Source: Thermoplasmata archaeon
GTDB taxonomy: Archaea > Thermoplasmatota > Thermoplasmata > Lutacidiplasmatales > UBA184
Length of the DNA stretch: 64,000 bases
Direction: 5' to 3'
Assembly (NCBI GenBank): GCA_021817245.1
Contig: JAKAVQ010000008.1
Location: 28,608 to 92,607, forward strand
Positions within the stretch are counted from its first letter, which is position 1, and each line of letters begins with the position of its first letter. The notes beneath the pieces are model-generated. The model was given only the letters and a program-made list of their open reading frames with translations, did not search any database and had not been told where the DNA came from. Below, in pieces: positions 56,949 through 64,000 of this stretch. Position numbers and translations under genes: made by a program.

Positions 56949-59900
56949 AGACCACCCCCCCGGCCCTCGTCATCGCGATCGTGGCGCTGATCGCCATCGC
57001 CGCCGCGTTCAGCATAGCGACCATCGCGTACACCTACCCGACCTTCGCCCACACGAACGGGGTCCTCTCCGACCAGAACCCGACCCTCGTCCACGCGAAC
57101 CCGTTCATCGCGGTCCCGGTCGGGATCTCCGCGTACATCGGGACCGGGACGGCCGGCAGGGACCCGGAGTCGAACGCGCCGAGGGATGACCGCTGCGGGA
57201 TCGCCCTCTTCGATCGGCTGAGTGACAATGCCCCGAAACCGATTTCGCTCCGATGGGACGAGCTCGTGGACCTGCTCCGTCGGCACGATATCCGGCAGGA
57301 CAAGGACGGGCGACTCTTCTCGCCGACGCAGTACGCCGTCGGCGCGAGGAGAGGGAACGAGGGCGTCCTCGCGCTCACCGCCTTCGTCGGCGACATCGAC
57401 GATGGATGGCCCCTGAGTAGTGCCGAATCCGTGCTTCGACGCGGCGGCTGGGCGTTTGTGATCTACACGACCCATTCGCACACCGCGGTGAGGCCGAAGT
57501 TCCGGATCGTGGTCCCATTCGCCGCCCCGGTCGCGACGGTGGAGTGGGAAGGCGTCTGGGCTCAGCTCAACGAGCTGTTCGGTGGGCACCTCGACCCCGG
57601 GACAAAGGATCCCGCAAGGATCTCCTTCTTGCCGTCACATCCGCCCGGTGCCCCGTCGGAGGTCCGGGTCGGGGACGGCCGGTCCCTGGACGTCACCACG
57701 CTGCCGCCCTTGATCGACATCGAGGAGGTCTGCCGGAAGCTCGAGGCACTCCCGCTTGGGCCCGAGGCTGCCGAGATCGCACGCCGCCTGTATGACGGCC
57801 GGGTCACTACGGACGGGTGGCCCGGCGACGCCAACGACTGGCTCGTGCAGATGCTCGTCGACGCCGGGCTTACCCCCCGGGAGGTCGAGAGGTTCCACCG
57901 ACACAAAGAGGTCGTCCGACACACGAGCGACTGGGCCGACCGCGCGAAGAGGGTCTCCCGGAAGGGCGCGGACGGCAAGCCGAAGAAGACCTTCCACCTG
58001 AAGCGGACCACTCTCGAGCGATCGCCCTTCTTCCGAGGGATTGCCGAGGAGGTCCGAAATCGCCGGAGCACCGGAGCCCCGCGCAAGACGGACCGGCCCG
58101 GTGCTTTGACCGAGGCCGGAGAGGTCGACCTTCAGTGGGTCGGCAAGACGGGCTGGGAAGACGAACCCGAACTCGAAATCAAGAAGGAGAAGAAGACAGT
58201 CGGTCACGGGAAGGACAAGACAGAAGTCGACGTGCTCGTCGAGCCGGCGTACGTCGTCTACAACGCTCTCGTGTCGCGGCACGGCTTCCGCCCCTTCCGA
58301 ACGCTCTCGGGCGAGGCGCGCGTCGCGATCCCGACGGCGCACGGGGTCGAAGTGCATGACCCGAGCTCGACGACGTTCGTGGATTGGGTCGGGTTCCGGT
58401 ACTATGCGCTTGCCGGGGACCGGATTCCCGACCGAGACCTTGCCCGAGCGGCCAAGGTCATGGCCGGGCGAGCGACCGCACCCGAGTTGCCGAGGACCCG
58501 GGTCGTCGACCTCTCGATTCGGGTCGCTCCGGTCGGACGATACGAAACGATCCTCGACCTGGGGGATTCCGAACGCCGGTGCGTTCGGATCCGGGCCGAC
58601 GGGTGGTCGGTCGAGCGGGCCGCGAAACCAGTCTTCGAGCGCCCGAGTCACATGCTCCCGCTGCCGGAACCCGAGCGTGCCCCCGGTTCGGACGGAGATT
58701 GGACTCGGGCCAACGGCCTCTTCCGGTTCGTTTCGCTCGGACTCCCCGACCCCGAAGAGTCGGGGGGCGCCGACGAGAAGGTGGCCCGTGCGCTCCGCCT
58801 CGAGGGGCAGAAGCTGCTCGTCCTGGCGGAGGTCGTCCACGCGATCCTCTCTCCGAGGTCCCCCAAGGTCATCCCGATCCTGAACGGGGACGATGGCTCC
58901 GGGAAATCCCACGCGGCGGCGAAACTCGGGGCGGTCACGGACCCCTCGATCGTACAGCACGTCCCGATCCCCGAGACCGAGCAGGACCTGCTCGCGCTCG
59001 CTCTCAACCGGGCGACCATCAGCCTCGACAACGTGAGCCACATCGACCTCTGGCTCAGCGATGCGCTGGCTCGGCTGTGCACCGGGACGGGACTCGCCAA
59101 ACGGCGGCTCTACACCGACCGCGACGAGGTAGTGTCGCGGCTCATCCCACGGATCATCCTCAACGGGATCACCGCGGTGCCCAAGAACCCCGACCTGATC
59201 CGGCGGGTGCTCTTTCTCTGGGCGGTCAAGCCGGACCAAACGCTCGGGGACGAGGAGTATGACGCCGCCTGGGAGGAGGCCCATCCCGCCATCCTCGGTG
59301 GGTTCCTCGACCTCGCCTGCCGCGCCGCGAGGGTCCTGCGGGACTCGCCGCCGGCGGGGAACGGGGACAGCATGGCGGACTTCGCCCGGATCGGGCGTGC
59401 CGTCGCGCTCGCGACCGGGAACGGGGTCGAGGACTTTGACACGGCCTGGTCCGAGAACCAGTCGCGGCAGCTCGCCGCGGCCGAGGAAAACCCGTGGGTC
59501 GGTGCGCTCCATGAGGTCTTCGCGGAACTGAAACCGGGGGAGACCATCACCCCGGAGGCCATCGCGCGACGGGTCAGCGCCGACCACCGCGAGTCGTTCC
59601 CCAAGGGTGTGACCTCGCAGGAGGTGGGGAACGCAATCGCCCGGGTACGCCGAACGCTCCGGACCCTCGGGCTTTCCGTTGAGCGACGGAAGGGGACGGG
59701 GGGCACTCGCCTCTACTTCCATCGAAATCCCGAAAGTGGTGCCACTGGTGCCACTCAAACACGTCTCCCGTCAGAGAAAGATAGTGGCACCCCAGTGGCA
59801 CCCCCAGTGGCACCCCCCACTTTGGGTGCCCCTGCGGGAGTGGCACCCCCGGACGAGGTGCCACTCGGGGGCCACCCATCTTCCGACGGACATTCTCCGT

Positions 59901-60082
59901 CAGAGAACGGCCCCGAAGTGGCACCAGTGACACCCGTGGCACCCCCTTTGAAAAGTCCCGAAGAGCCGGGCGGAGCCCCCGCGGAGGCAACCGACGTGGG
60001 TCCCGACCCCGGGGATCTGTTCGCCGGGGGCGAGACCTGTGCGGATCGCGTCCGGAGGCAACTCGGGGAGGGCGAGTCGTGA
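56945..60082 (+). CDS. PrimPol-helicase replication protein with N-terminal hydrophobic segment
   Basis: 1045 aa. Residues 7-30 are strongly hydrophobic (PALVIAIVALIAIAAAFSIA), like a signal anchor. Residues 84-250 resemble an archaeo-eukaryotic primase: motif I D150IDD, motif II THSH (177-179), motif III in KDPARISFLPSHP. Residues 640-760 form a AAA+/SF3-like helicase: Walker A NGDDGSGKS (651-655 core), Walker B TISLDNVSHID, sensor ILNG (740) and a nearby Arg754. A winged-helix region (about 880-960) and a Pro/Gly-rich tail encoded by iteron-like repeats close it. It is the likely replication initiator of the element. No start codon lies between the hydrophobic part and the primase, so the fusion seems real. 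Confidence 0.75.
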   Translation: MKTTPPALVIAIVALIAIAAAFSIATIAYTYPTFAHTNGVLSDQNPTLVHANPFIAVPVGISAYIGTGTAGRDPESNAPRDDRCGIALFDRLSDNAPKPISLRWDELVDLLRRHDIRQDKDGRLFSPTQYAVGARRGNEGVLALTAFVGDIDDGWPLSSAESVLRRGGWAFVIYTTHSHTAVRPKFRIVVPFAAPVATVEWEGVWAQLNELFGGHLDPGTKDPARISFLPSHPPGAPSEVRVGDGRSLDVTTLPPLIDIEEVCRKLEALPLGPEAAEIARRLYDGRVTTDGWPGDANDWLVQMLVDAGLTPREVERFHRHKEVVRHTSDWADRAKRVSRKGADGKPKKTFHLKRTTLERSPFFRGIAEEVRNRRSTGAPRKTDRPGALTEAGEVDLQWVGKTGWEDEPELEIKKEKKTVGHGKDKTEVDVLVEPAYVVYNALVSRHGFRPFRTLSGEARVAIPTAHGVEVHDPSSTTFVDWVGFRYYALAGDRIPDRDLARAAKVMAGRATAPELPRTRVVDLSIRVAPVGRYETILDLGDSERRCVRIRADGWSVERAAKPVFERPSHMLPLPEPERAPGSDGDWTRANGLFRFVSLGLPDPEESGGADEKVARALRLEGQKLLVLAEVVHAILSPRSPKVIPILNGDDGSGKSHAAAKLGAVTDPSIVQHVPIPETEQDLLALALNRATISLDNVSHIDLWLSDALARLCTGTGLAKRRLYTDRDEVVSRLIPRIILNGITAVPKNPDLIRRVLFLWAVKPDQTLGDEEYDAAWEEAHPAILGGFLDLACRAARVLRDSPPAGNGDSMADFARIGRAVALATGNGVEDFDTAWSENQSRQLAAAEENPWVGALHEVFAELKPGETITPEAIARRVSADHRESFPKGVTSQEVGNAIARVRRTLRTLGLSVERRKGTGGTRLYFHRNPESGATGATQTRLPSEKDSGTPVAPPVAPPTLGAPAGVAPPDEVPLGGHPSSDGHSPSENGPEVAPVTPVAPPLKSPEEPGGAPAEATDVGPDPGDLFAGGETCADRVRRQLGEGES
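59738..59943. repeat. Iteron-like array of 9-mers (AGTGGCACC / GGTGCCACT)
   Basis: Ten 9-mers within 206 nt inside the 3' end of the primase-helicase gene. Copies: 59738, 59747 and 59857 (GGTGCCACT); 59783, 59794, 59806, 59839 and 59917 (AGTGGCACC); 59926 (AGTGACACC) and 59935 (CGTGGCACC). A GTCAGAGAA motif also occurs twice (about 59770 and 59900). Confidence 0.75.
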
Positions 60083-60570
60083 CCCCAACCGCCCTCCCCC
60101 TCCGTCCTTGGTTGGTCCAAGCGGAGTTGGACCGTCTCCGCCTCACCGAGTGGGCCTTCCTCCGGGAGTGCAGCCGCGCCGAACGGTGCAGCGTGAACCG
60201 CTGCCCGCTCGACCCGCTGGTCGAACTTCGGTCCGTGGATCCGCTCGACCGAGAGAAGCGGTGCACGGTCTCGAAGCCGGACCGGGAGCGGTTCTTCTCG
60301 CGTCTCACGCCCCCGATGCGAGCTCTCCTCCCGTACGGCGGTCTCTTCAAGGCCGAGTGGGAGCGCCGCGAGGCCGGGCGACGGCTCCAGGCGCGTCTGA
60401 CCCCCGAACAGCGCGAACAGCAGGCCGCGACCCTTCGGGCGCACCGGGCCGCTCCGTTCGGGGCTGTGACCTCCACGGCCATAAAACCGATAGTTCTCGA
60501 TTCGACTCCTGATACCTCCGAAGCGGGCGGAACCACGAAAGCGGGAGCAACCGGGGGCGATGCCGCGTGA
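60079..60570 (+). CDS. Cys-rich protein of the mobile element
   Basis: 163 aa from a GTG overlapping the primase stop. Four cysteines, in CSRAERCSVNRCPLDP and KRCTVSK, may bind zinc. The N-terminus (RPWLVQAELDRLRLTEWAFLREC) and the central EREAGRRLQARLTPEQREQQA are helical. The tail is Gly/Thr-rich. Unrecognised; by position it may assist replication. Confidence 0.6.
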   Translation: MTPTALPLRPWLVQAELDRLRLTEWAFLRECSRAERCSVNRCPLDPLVELRSVDPLDREKRCTVSKPDRERFFSRLTPPMRALLPYGGLFKAEWERREAGRRLQARLTPEQREQQAATLRAHRAAPFGAVTSTAIKPIVLDSTPDTSEAGGTTKAGATGGDAA

Positions 60571-60615
60571 ACGGCTCGCCGCCCGAAGGCGGAGTACGCC
60601 GCGCTGAAGTTCCCC

Positions 60616-60894
60616 ATGGACGGGCGCATCTCGCTCAGGGTGAGCGTCCGGAGGGAGTTCGCCATCCTGAAGCTCGTCCTGAACCGCCGCATCTCGTTCG
60701 AGGTGACGATTCCGAAGGAGATGAGGGCGGCCGAGACGTCCCGGCGCCCGTTCCGATTCCCGCCAACTCTGGAACGGAGCCCGCCCCTGCGGGCCCGTCT
60801 CGGGCCCTCGGGGGAGTGGATAAGCCCCTTTCCCACAGAAAGCGGAACGCGCCCCCGCGCGAGTTCGTCCTCCATGCGGGCCTCGTCGCGCTGA
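60616..60894 (+). CDS. Small basic beta-rich protein, tentative
   Basis: 92 aa from ATG 60616. The first 45 residues (RISLRVSVRREFAILKLVLNRRISFEVTIPKEM) look protein-like with alternating strands. The rest overlaps the integrase start by 79 nt and is low complexity. The same frame continues from the preceding gene past its stop, so this could also be the decayed end of a longer protein. Low certainty. Confidence 0.35.
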   Translation: MDGRISLRVSVRREFAILKLVLNRRISFEVTIPKEMRAAETSRRPFRFPPTLERSPPLRARLGPSGEWISPFPTESGTRPRASSSSMRASSR

Positions 60895-61418
60895 CGCCGG
60901 AAGAGGTCGAACGGGTGCTTGAACCGGTCGACGTGCTCGAGGAGCGTGCCTTGCTCGAACTCGCGCTCACTACCGGGATCCGCCGCGAGGACCTCGTTTC
61001 GATCCCGCTCGAGGGCGTGGATCTGAATCGCGGGGCGGTCCGTTTCTTCGAGCACAAGAAGGGACGGAACCGAGAGGTCCCCGTCCAAGGCAGGGCACTC
61101 GTAGACCTTCGCACCCACGTCCGCAAGCTCGATCGAGGCGAGCGGTGGCTCTTTCCTTCGCCCCGCAAGCCCGGCGCGCACCAGACGGGTCGGTTCGCCT
61201 GGAACATCTGGAACAAGTGGCTCCGTCGGGCCGGGCTCGACCAACGCCCTTTCCATGCGACCCGGGCGACGGCATACAAGCTCGCCAAGGCGAAGGGGTG
61301 GCCGGTCGAGCTCGCCGCTGCAATCCTGGGTGACACCGTGCGCGTCGCCGAGGCGTACTACGGGACCCCGACGCCGGGGGAACTCGCTCAGATCGCGCGG
61401 GAGAGGCCATTGCTATGA
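60816..61418 (+). CDS. Tyrosine recombinase/integrase, catalytic domain only
   Basis: 200 aa from GTG 60816. Catalytic residues: R56 in ALTTGIRREDL, Lys 81/82 in EHKKGRNREV, H147xxR150 in FHATRATAYK, and Tyr 181 or 182 in AEAYYGTP. The His/Trp of the LGH motif is Asp (LGD173). The N-terminal core-binding domain is reduced to about 25 residues. It probably integrates or excises the element. It is followed by an ATGA-coupled gene. Confidence 0.85.
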   Translation: MDKPLSHRKRNAPPREFVLHAGLVALTPEEVERVLEPVDVLEERALLELALTTGIRREDLVSIPLEGVDLNRGAVRFFEHKKGRNREVPVQGRALVDLRTHVRKLDRGERWLFPSPRKPGAHQTGRFAWNIWNKWLRRAGLDQRPFHATRATAYKLAKAKGWPVELAAAILGDTVRVAEAYYGTPTPGELAQIARERPLL

Positions 61419-62200
61419 CCGAGCTGGGGGCGTGCCGCCACGACGGCCCGCGCGTGCCGATCGAGATCCCGCTTCTCTGTGATTGCACAGGGGGCGATAT
61501 CGGGACGGCTCCCGGGACCATGTGCGCGCTCTGCGAATTCAACTTCCGGAAGGATCCCGGCTGGGGACCAGCCGGAGCGAAGGAGGATGCTTTCCGCGAA
61601 CGACACTTCTCGAGCGGCGAGCACGCCCGCCGGATCGCCGAAGACAGAAGATTCAAGGCGGTGGAGCCGGGGCCGACCGCGCGAGAGAGCGCGGAGCGGA
61701 AGCCCGCCGCTGAACTGGAGGGCAAGCGTCGCGCCGAAGCCGCCGAACGCGAGCGGAAAGAGAAGGCGCTCGTGGAACGCGCCGAGGCCGAGCGCCGACG
61801 CACGGAGATCGACACGGCTCTGGTCGCGGGCAAGAATCCCGATCTCATCCCCTACTCCGTGCGAGGCGCCACCGTGGCTCAGGTCCGGGCCCGTCAGGTC
61901 GAGCTCGCGCGACTCAAAGAGAACCGGGGCCAGCCGTGGGCCGAACTCGCTCTCGACCGTGAGGTCCTTCGGCTCATCCAGGCCGGCGTCGACCGCCCGA
62001 CTGTCGTGAAGCGGCTCGGGGTGGGCGCTCACCGGGTCGCACGCGTCCGTCGCGATGCCGGGCTGAAGAGCCGGCGGTTTAAGCGGACGATTTCCGAGCC
62101 GGAGCCCGAGCAGATCTCCCGCTCGCTCCCGGGCCCCGATGTTCGGAGCGAGCCGCCGCCGTCGGAAGACGACCGGCCCCGACGACCGGCACCGGAGTGA
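61415..62200 (+). CDS. Zn-finger/coiled-coil/HTH protein coupled to the integrase
   Basis: 261 aa. The N-terminus has C7, C22xC24 and C37xxC40 (LLCDCTGGD, MCALCEFNF), a possible zinc site. Residues 85-130 form a charged coiled coil (AERERKEKALVERAEAERRR). Residues 170-215 hold a helix-turn-helix (DREVLRLIQAGVDRPTVVKRLGVGAHRVARVRRDAG). The tail is Pro/Arg-rich. ATGA overlap with the integrase suggests a recombination directionality or accessory factor (inference). Confidence 0.6.
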   Translation: MTELGACRHDGPRVPIEIPLLCDCTGGDIGTAPGTMCALCEFNFRKDPGWGPAGAKEDAFRERHFSSGEHARRIAEDRRFKAVEPGPTARESAERKPAAELEGKRRAEAAERERKEKALVERAEAERRRTEIDTALVAGKNPDLIPYSVRGATVAQVRARQVELARLKENRGQPWAELALDREVLRLIQAGVDRPTVVKRLGVGAHRVARVRRDAGLKSRRFKRTISEPEPEQISRSLPGPDVRSEPPPSEDDRPRRPAPE

Positions 62201-62345
62201 CACCGGGGCGGCACCGGACGCTCCCGGCCCGGTTCAATAGCGGCACCGGAGCTCGGTTGTGCGGCACTGGGGGACTGTCCACCGACACCGGACCGGCACC
62301 GGGGAAGTGTCGACCGACACCGGCGAAACGACTCCCGGTGCCACT
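62185..62345. repeat. Second iteron-like cluster, candidate replication origin
   Basis: Repeats of ACCGRCACCGG and shorter forms begin at 62185, 62196, 62209, 62241, 62262, 62281, 62292 and 62313. GGTGCCACT at 62337-62345 is identical to the unit of the array at 59.7 kb, and AGTGACACC at 62196 also occurs there. Most of it lies outside plus-strand genes. Confidence 0.65.
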
Positions 62346-62644
62346 TTCCGAACGCGCGCGGGCGTACGCGTCACGCGCACGCGTATATCGCTCGCGCGTA
62401 CCTGGAACTTGGAACACGCTCCTCCCTGCACTACGCGTGCGTCGTGAGTGTTCGCGTGCGTGATCCGGAAGCGAATCGGCCCCCCCTCGCGCGTGCGTGG
62501 TTCGCGCGCGCCGGAAGCGGAAAGTGGAAAGTGGGCCCGGGCCCGCATGGCTTTCGCCACCTTCGCAATCGTCGCCGACGAAACGTGGCGTGTGGCCGCA
62601 ATCTCTGAGTACGTCTTGTCGGCCATGAGGTCCTGCTCGCTCAT
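62234..62644 (-). CDS. Small HTH protein at the end of the mobile element
   Basis: 136 aa on the minus strand. Residues 10-35 (KTYSEIAATRHVSSATIAKVAKAMR) are a clear helix-turn-helix of the resolvase/Sigma-70-like type. The rest is low complexity, because the frame runs into the repeat cluster, so the functional protein may be only about 45-60 aa. It faces the plus-strand cassette and could bind the adjacent repeats (inference). Confidence 0.5.
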   Translation of the reverse strand: MSEQDLMADKTYSEIAATRHVSSATIAKVAKAMRARAHFPLSASGAREPRTREGGPIRFRITHANTHDARVVQGGACSKFQVRASDIRVRVTRTPARVRKVAPGVVSPVSVDTSPVPVRCRWTVPQCRTTELRCRY

Positions 62645-62684
62645 TCCGGGATTTCCGACCCAGGGGAAGCTCGATTCTCCTCAG

Positions 62685-62710
62685 GCGCGCGCGGGGGGGG
62701 TACCGCCCGG
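62685..62710 (+). repeat. Direct repeat copy 1
   Basis: gcgcgcgc, a run of G, then taccgcccgg. The partner copy is at 62881-62905. Confidence 0.55.
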
Positions 62711-62880
62711 GGAACTGGGAACTGGGAACCGGCGAAGACTCCTCGCGCGCGCGTGGGTGATCGCGCGGGGTCATACCTCGGCCCTCGGTCCAAGGTCCGT
62801 CGCCGGTCCCGGGTCACGTCGCCCAGCAGCAGGAGGGCAGGAGATCCGCTCGTCCGGCCGGACCGGCCGCTTCTCCCCGG

Positions 62881-62905
62881 GCGCGCACGGGGGGGTACCG
62901 CCCGG
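62881..62905 (+). repeat. Direct repeat copy 2
   Basis: gcgcgcac, a run of seven G, then taccgcccgg. Differs from copy 1 by one base and one G. It is followed by three short gtacc repeats. Confidence 0.55.
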
Positions 62906-63655
62906 AGTACCGAGTACCGCGTACCGGCGGATCCTCTCCTTCCGCGCCGAGGCCGAGGCCGCGCAGCAGGCGCTCGTTCGCTCCCGGGAGTCCGCCGAGG
63001 CCGTGATCGGGGAACTTGTCGAAGCCGCACGATCGCGCGTCCGCGCCGACCGGGACTCGGAGCTCGAGCGGGGCCACTCCGATCGTGAGCGCCTGTCGGA
63101 CGAGCTCTCGTCCTCGTCCCGCTCCCCCACCCCCAGCTCGTCCCTTCCTTCCCCTCCGCGCGTACTCCATCGATGGACCGGAGACCCCCCCGGCCGCACC
63201 GGCCACCGGCCAAGACGACTCGTCCCACTCGTCCGGCCCGGTCCCTCCCCGCGCGCGTGTGAGAGCGCTCGCGGGGTCATGGTGACGCCTCCGAACCGCG
63301 AACCGACGGCGGGCCGGACTGCACTCAAGACTCGGAATCGCTCAGCGAGAGCACACGCGACGCCAAGGTCCTTGGGGAGCGCGCCCGACGATGGGTTTCG
63401 AATCGGCGGGAACGAAGTCCCTCCCGGGAAACTGTGCGGTCATATTCGACATAGACCCCTGGGACGTGTGTGAAAGGCTCCTCTCAGGCGCGTAGATAGA
63501 CTGGACCAGCAGGTCTCGCAGCCCGGACTGATACCTGCCGAAGCGAGTTCTTCGAGGACGGTCGACGTCCGGGCGGAACCAGGATGTCCCGATAAGATGG
63601 GGACCGTCGTTCCGGGTCAGCTGCACAAGTACGCGTCCTCCAAGTCGAGTTGGCC

Positions 63656-63926
63656 TCACTTCGAGTTCACCTGCTGGTTGCGTCGAGATCGTGATATTCC
63701 CACAACCATCCCGAAGAGCCCCGCTCCAATAAGAATCACGCCAAGCCACGACGCCGGCTGTGCCAAAAAGACGATCAGGCCGCTGCAAGACCCGCTAGAT
63801 TGATAACAAAAGGACTTCGGGTAGATAACCTCAGAATAATACGCGAGCCATCCGATTCCACCGAGTAAGAGGAGTATGAACTCACGTTTGAGGTCGGGTT
63901 GACGGGAACGGCGGACCCGATCCCAT
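63656..63926 (-). pseudogene. Frameshifted two-helix membrane protein remnant
   Basis: The minus strand from about 63890 to 63656 encodes an obvious membrane protein: FILLLLGGIGWLAYYSEVIY, a Cys-containing loop, then ASWLGVILIGAGLFGMVVG and a basic end RSRRNQQVNSK. This frame has no start codon. An ATG at 63926 opens MGSGPPFPSTRPQT in another frame and stops at 63882, so a frameshift between about 63885 and 63900 would join them. GC is clearly lower than in the rest of the window. A sequencing error is the alternative to a real pseudogene. Confidence 0.6.
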
Positions 63927-64000
63927 CAGCGAGTTGAGTACGGTCTCCCGGAATGACTCGGTGCGCTTCCGACTCGTTCGATACACTGTCAGTAGCCGCT

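Larger units (their letters stand above)
62645..63655. other. Repeat-rich region without convincing genes
   Basis: About 1 kb. A direct repeat of about 25 nt (gcgcgc, one variable base, then a G-run and taccgcccgg) occurs at 62685-62710 and 62881-62905. A related block ending gcggggtcat occurs near 62768 and 63280. A plus-strand frame with the helical segment AEAEAAQQALVRSRESAEAV (near 62950) looks protein-like but has no good start, so it may be a gene remnant. Nothing else could be identified. Confidence 0.4.

Noticed and set aside
57635..59758. Minus-strand open frame of 707 codons
   Set aside because: Antisense of the primase-helicase gene, whose motifs are clear on the plus strand.
62185..62905. 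Possible CRISPR array
   Set aside because: Repeats are 9-11 or 25 nt, irregularly spaced and in both orientations, without uniform spacers or cas genes.
62448..63473. Plus-strand 341-codon frame including a helical Ala/Glu/Arg segment
   Set aside because: No credible start, encoded largely by repeats; kept only as a possible remnant in the region note.

Overview
The window reads as a high-GC euryarchaeal chromosome, most consistent with an uncultured Thermoplasmatota lineage (lineage is inference; domain is clear). The archaeal core set includes a proteasome beta subunit, PAN, Cdc48, the KH/beta-CASP RNase aCPSF1, MCM, NMD3, the L18e-L13-S9-RpoN cluster, L10e, split GMP synthetase subunit B, pantoate kinase, HerA, DUF424, COG1340 coiled-coil protein, archaeal SepF and a CdpB-like PRC-barrel protein. 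MutS, MutL, ClpB and M17 aminopeptidase are bacterial-type families. Many genes have a TATA-like box 23-35 nt before the start codon, implying leaderless mRNAs. Genes inside operons overlap their neighbours by ATGA or GTGA, and a few use Shine-Dalgarno motifs.

Layout. 1-2 kb: purE, guaA-B subunit and two small genes. 2-6 kb: an sdhA-sdhB-CCG-protein operon (succinate dehydrogenase/fumarate reductase without a membrane anchor gene) plus RidA. 6-11.6 kb: psmB, aCPSF1, an alkaline-phosphatase-superfamily enzyme and a glycosyltransferase. 11.6-16.6 kb: mutS-mutL-PD-(D/E)XK nuclease operon with coupled overlaps. 16.6-16.9 kb: tRNA-Ser(UGA) and a tRNA-Gly(UCC) interrupted by a putative 32-nt intron in the T arm. 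16.9-25.7 kb: Cgi121 (KEOPS), an MBL hydrolase, DUF72, Cdc48 and a large PKD-containing surface protein. 25.9-27.4 kb: ribosomal protein/rpoN operon. 27.5-33.7 kb: PRC-barrel protein, GT2, Roadblock-V4R pair, HAD, coiled-coil protein, HerA and AAC(3)-like. 33.8-45.5 kb: a long minus-strand block with pepA, sepF, nmd3, DUF424, intein-containing mcm, aspS, pyrG, pyrK and pyrD. 45.5-52.4 kb: clpB coupled to a P-loop-less EF-Tu-like protein, PAN, pantoate kinase, L10e and UspA. 52.4-54.9 kb: zinc-ribbon protein and processive GT2.

From about 55 kb to 63 kb lies an apparent integrated mobile element. A divergently transcribed wHTH gene faces a tightly overlapping plus-strand cassette: AbrB-like protein, 55-aa protein, CxxC protein, PrimPol-helicase with an N-terminal hydrophobic segment, Cys-rich protein, small protein, tyrosine integrase and a Zn/coiled-coil/HTH protein. 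It is followed by about 1.4 kb of repeat-rich DNA. Iteron-like 9-mers (AGTGGCACC or its complement) lie in the 3' end of the primase gene and recur downstream with ACCGRCACCGG repeats, suggesting a replication origin. The right edge holds a frameshifted membrane-protein remnant of visibly lower GC.

Information processing (MCM, HerA, MutSL, aCPSF1, NMD3, ribosomal proteins), protein quality control (20S, PAN, Cdc48, ClpB), FtsZ-type division (SepF, PRC-barrel) and nucleotide synthesis (purE, guaAb, pyrDKG) dominate. No methanogenesis, CRISPR or rRNA genes were seen.
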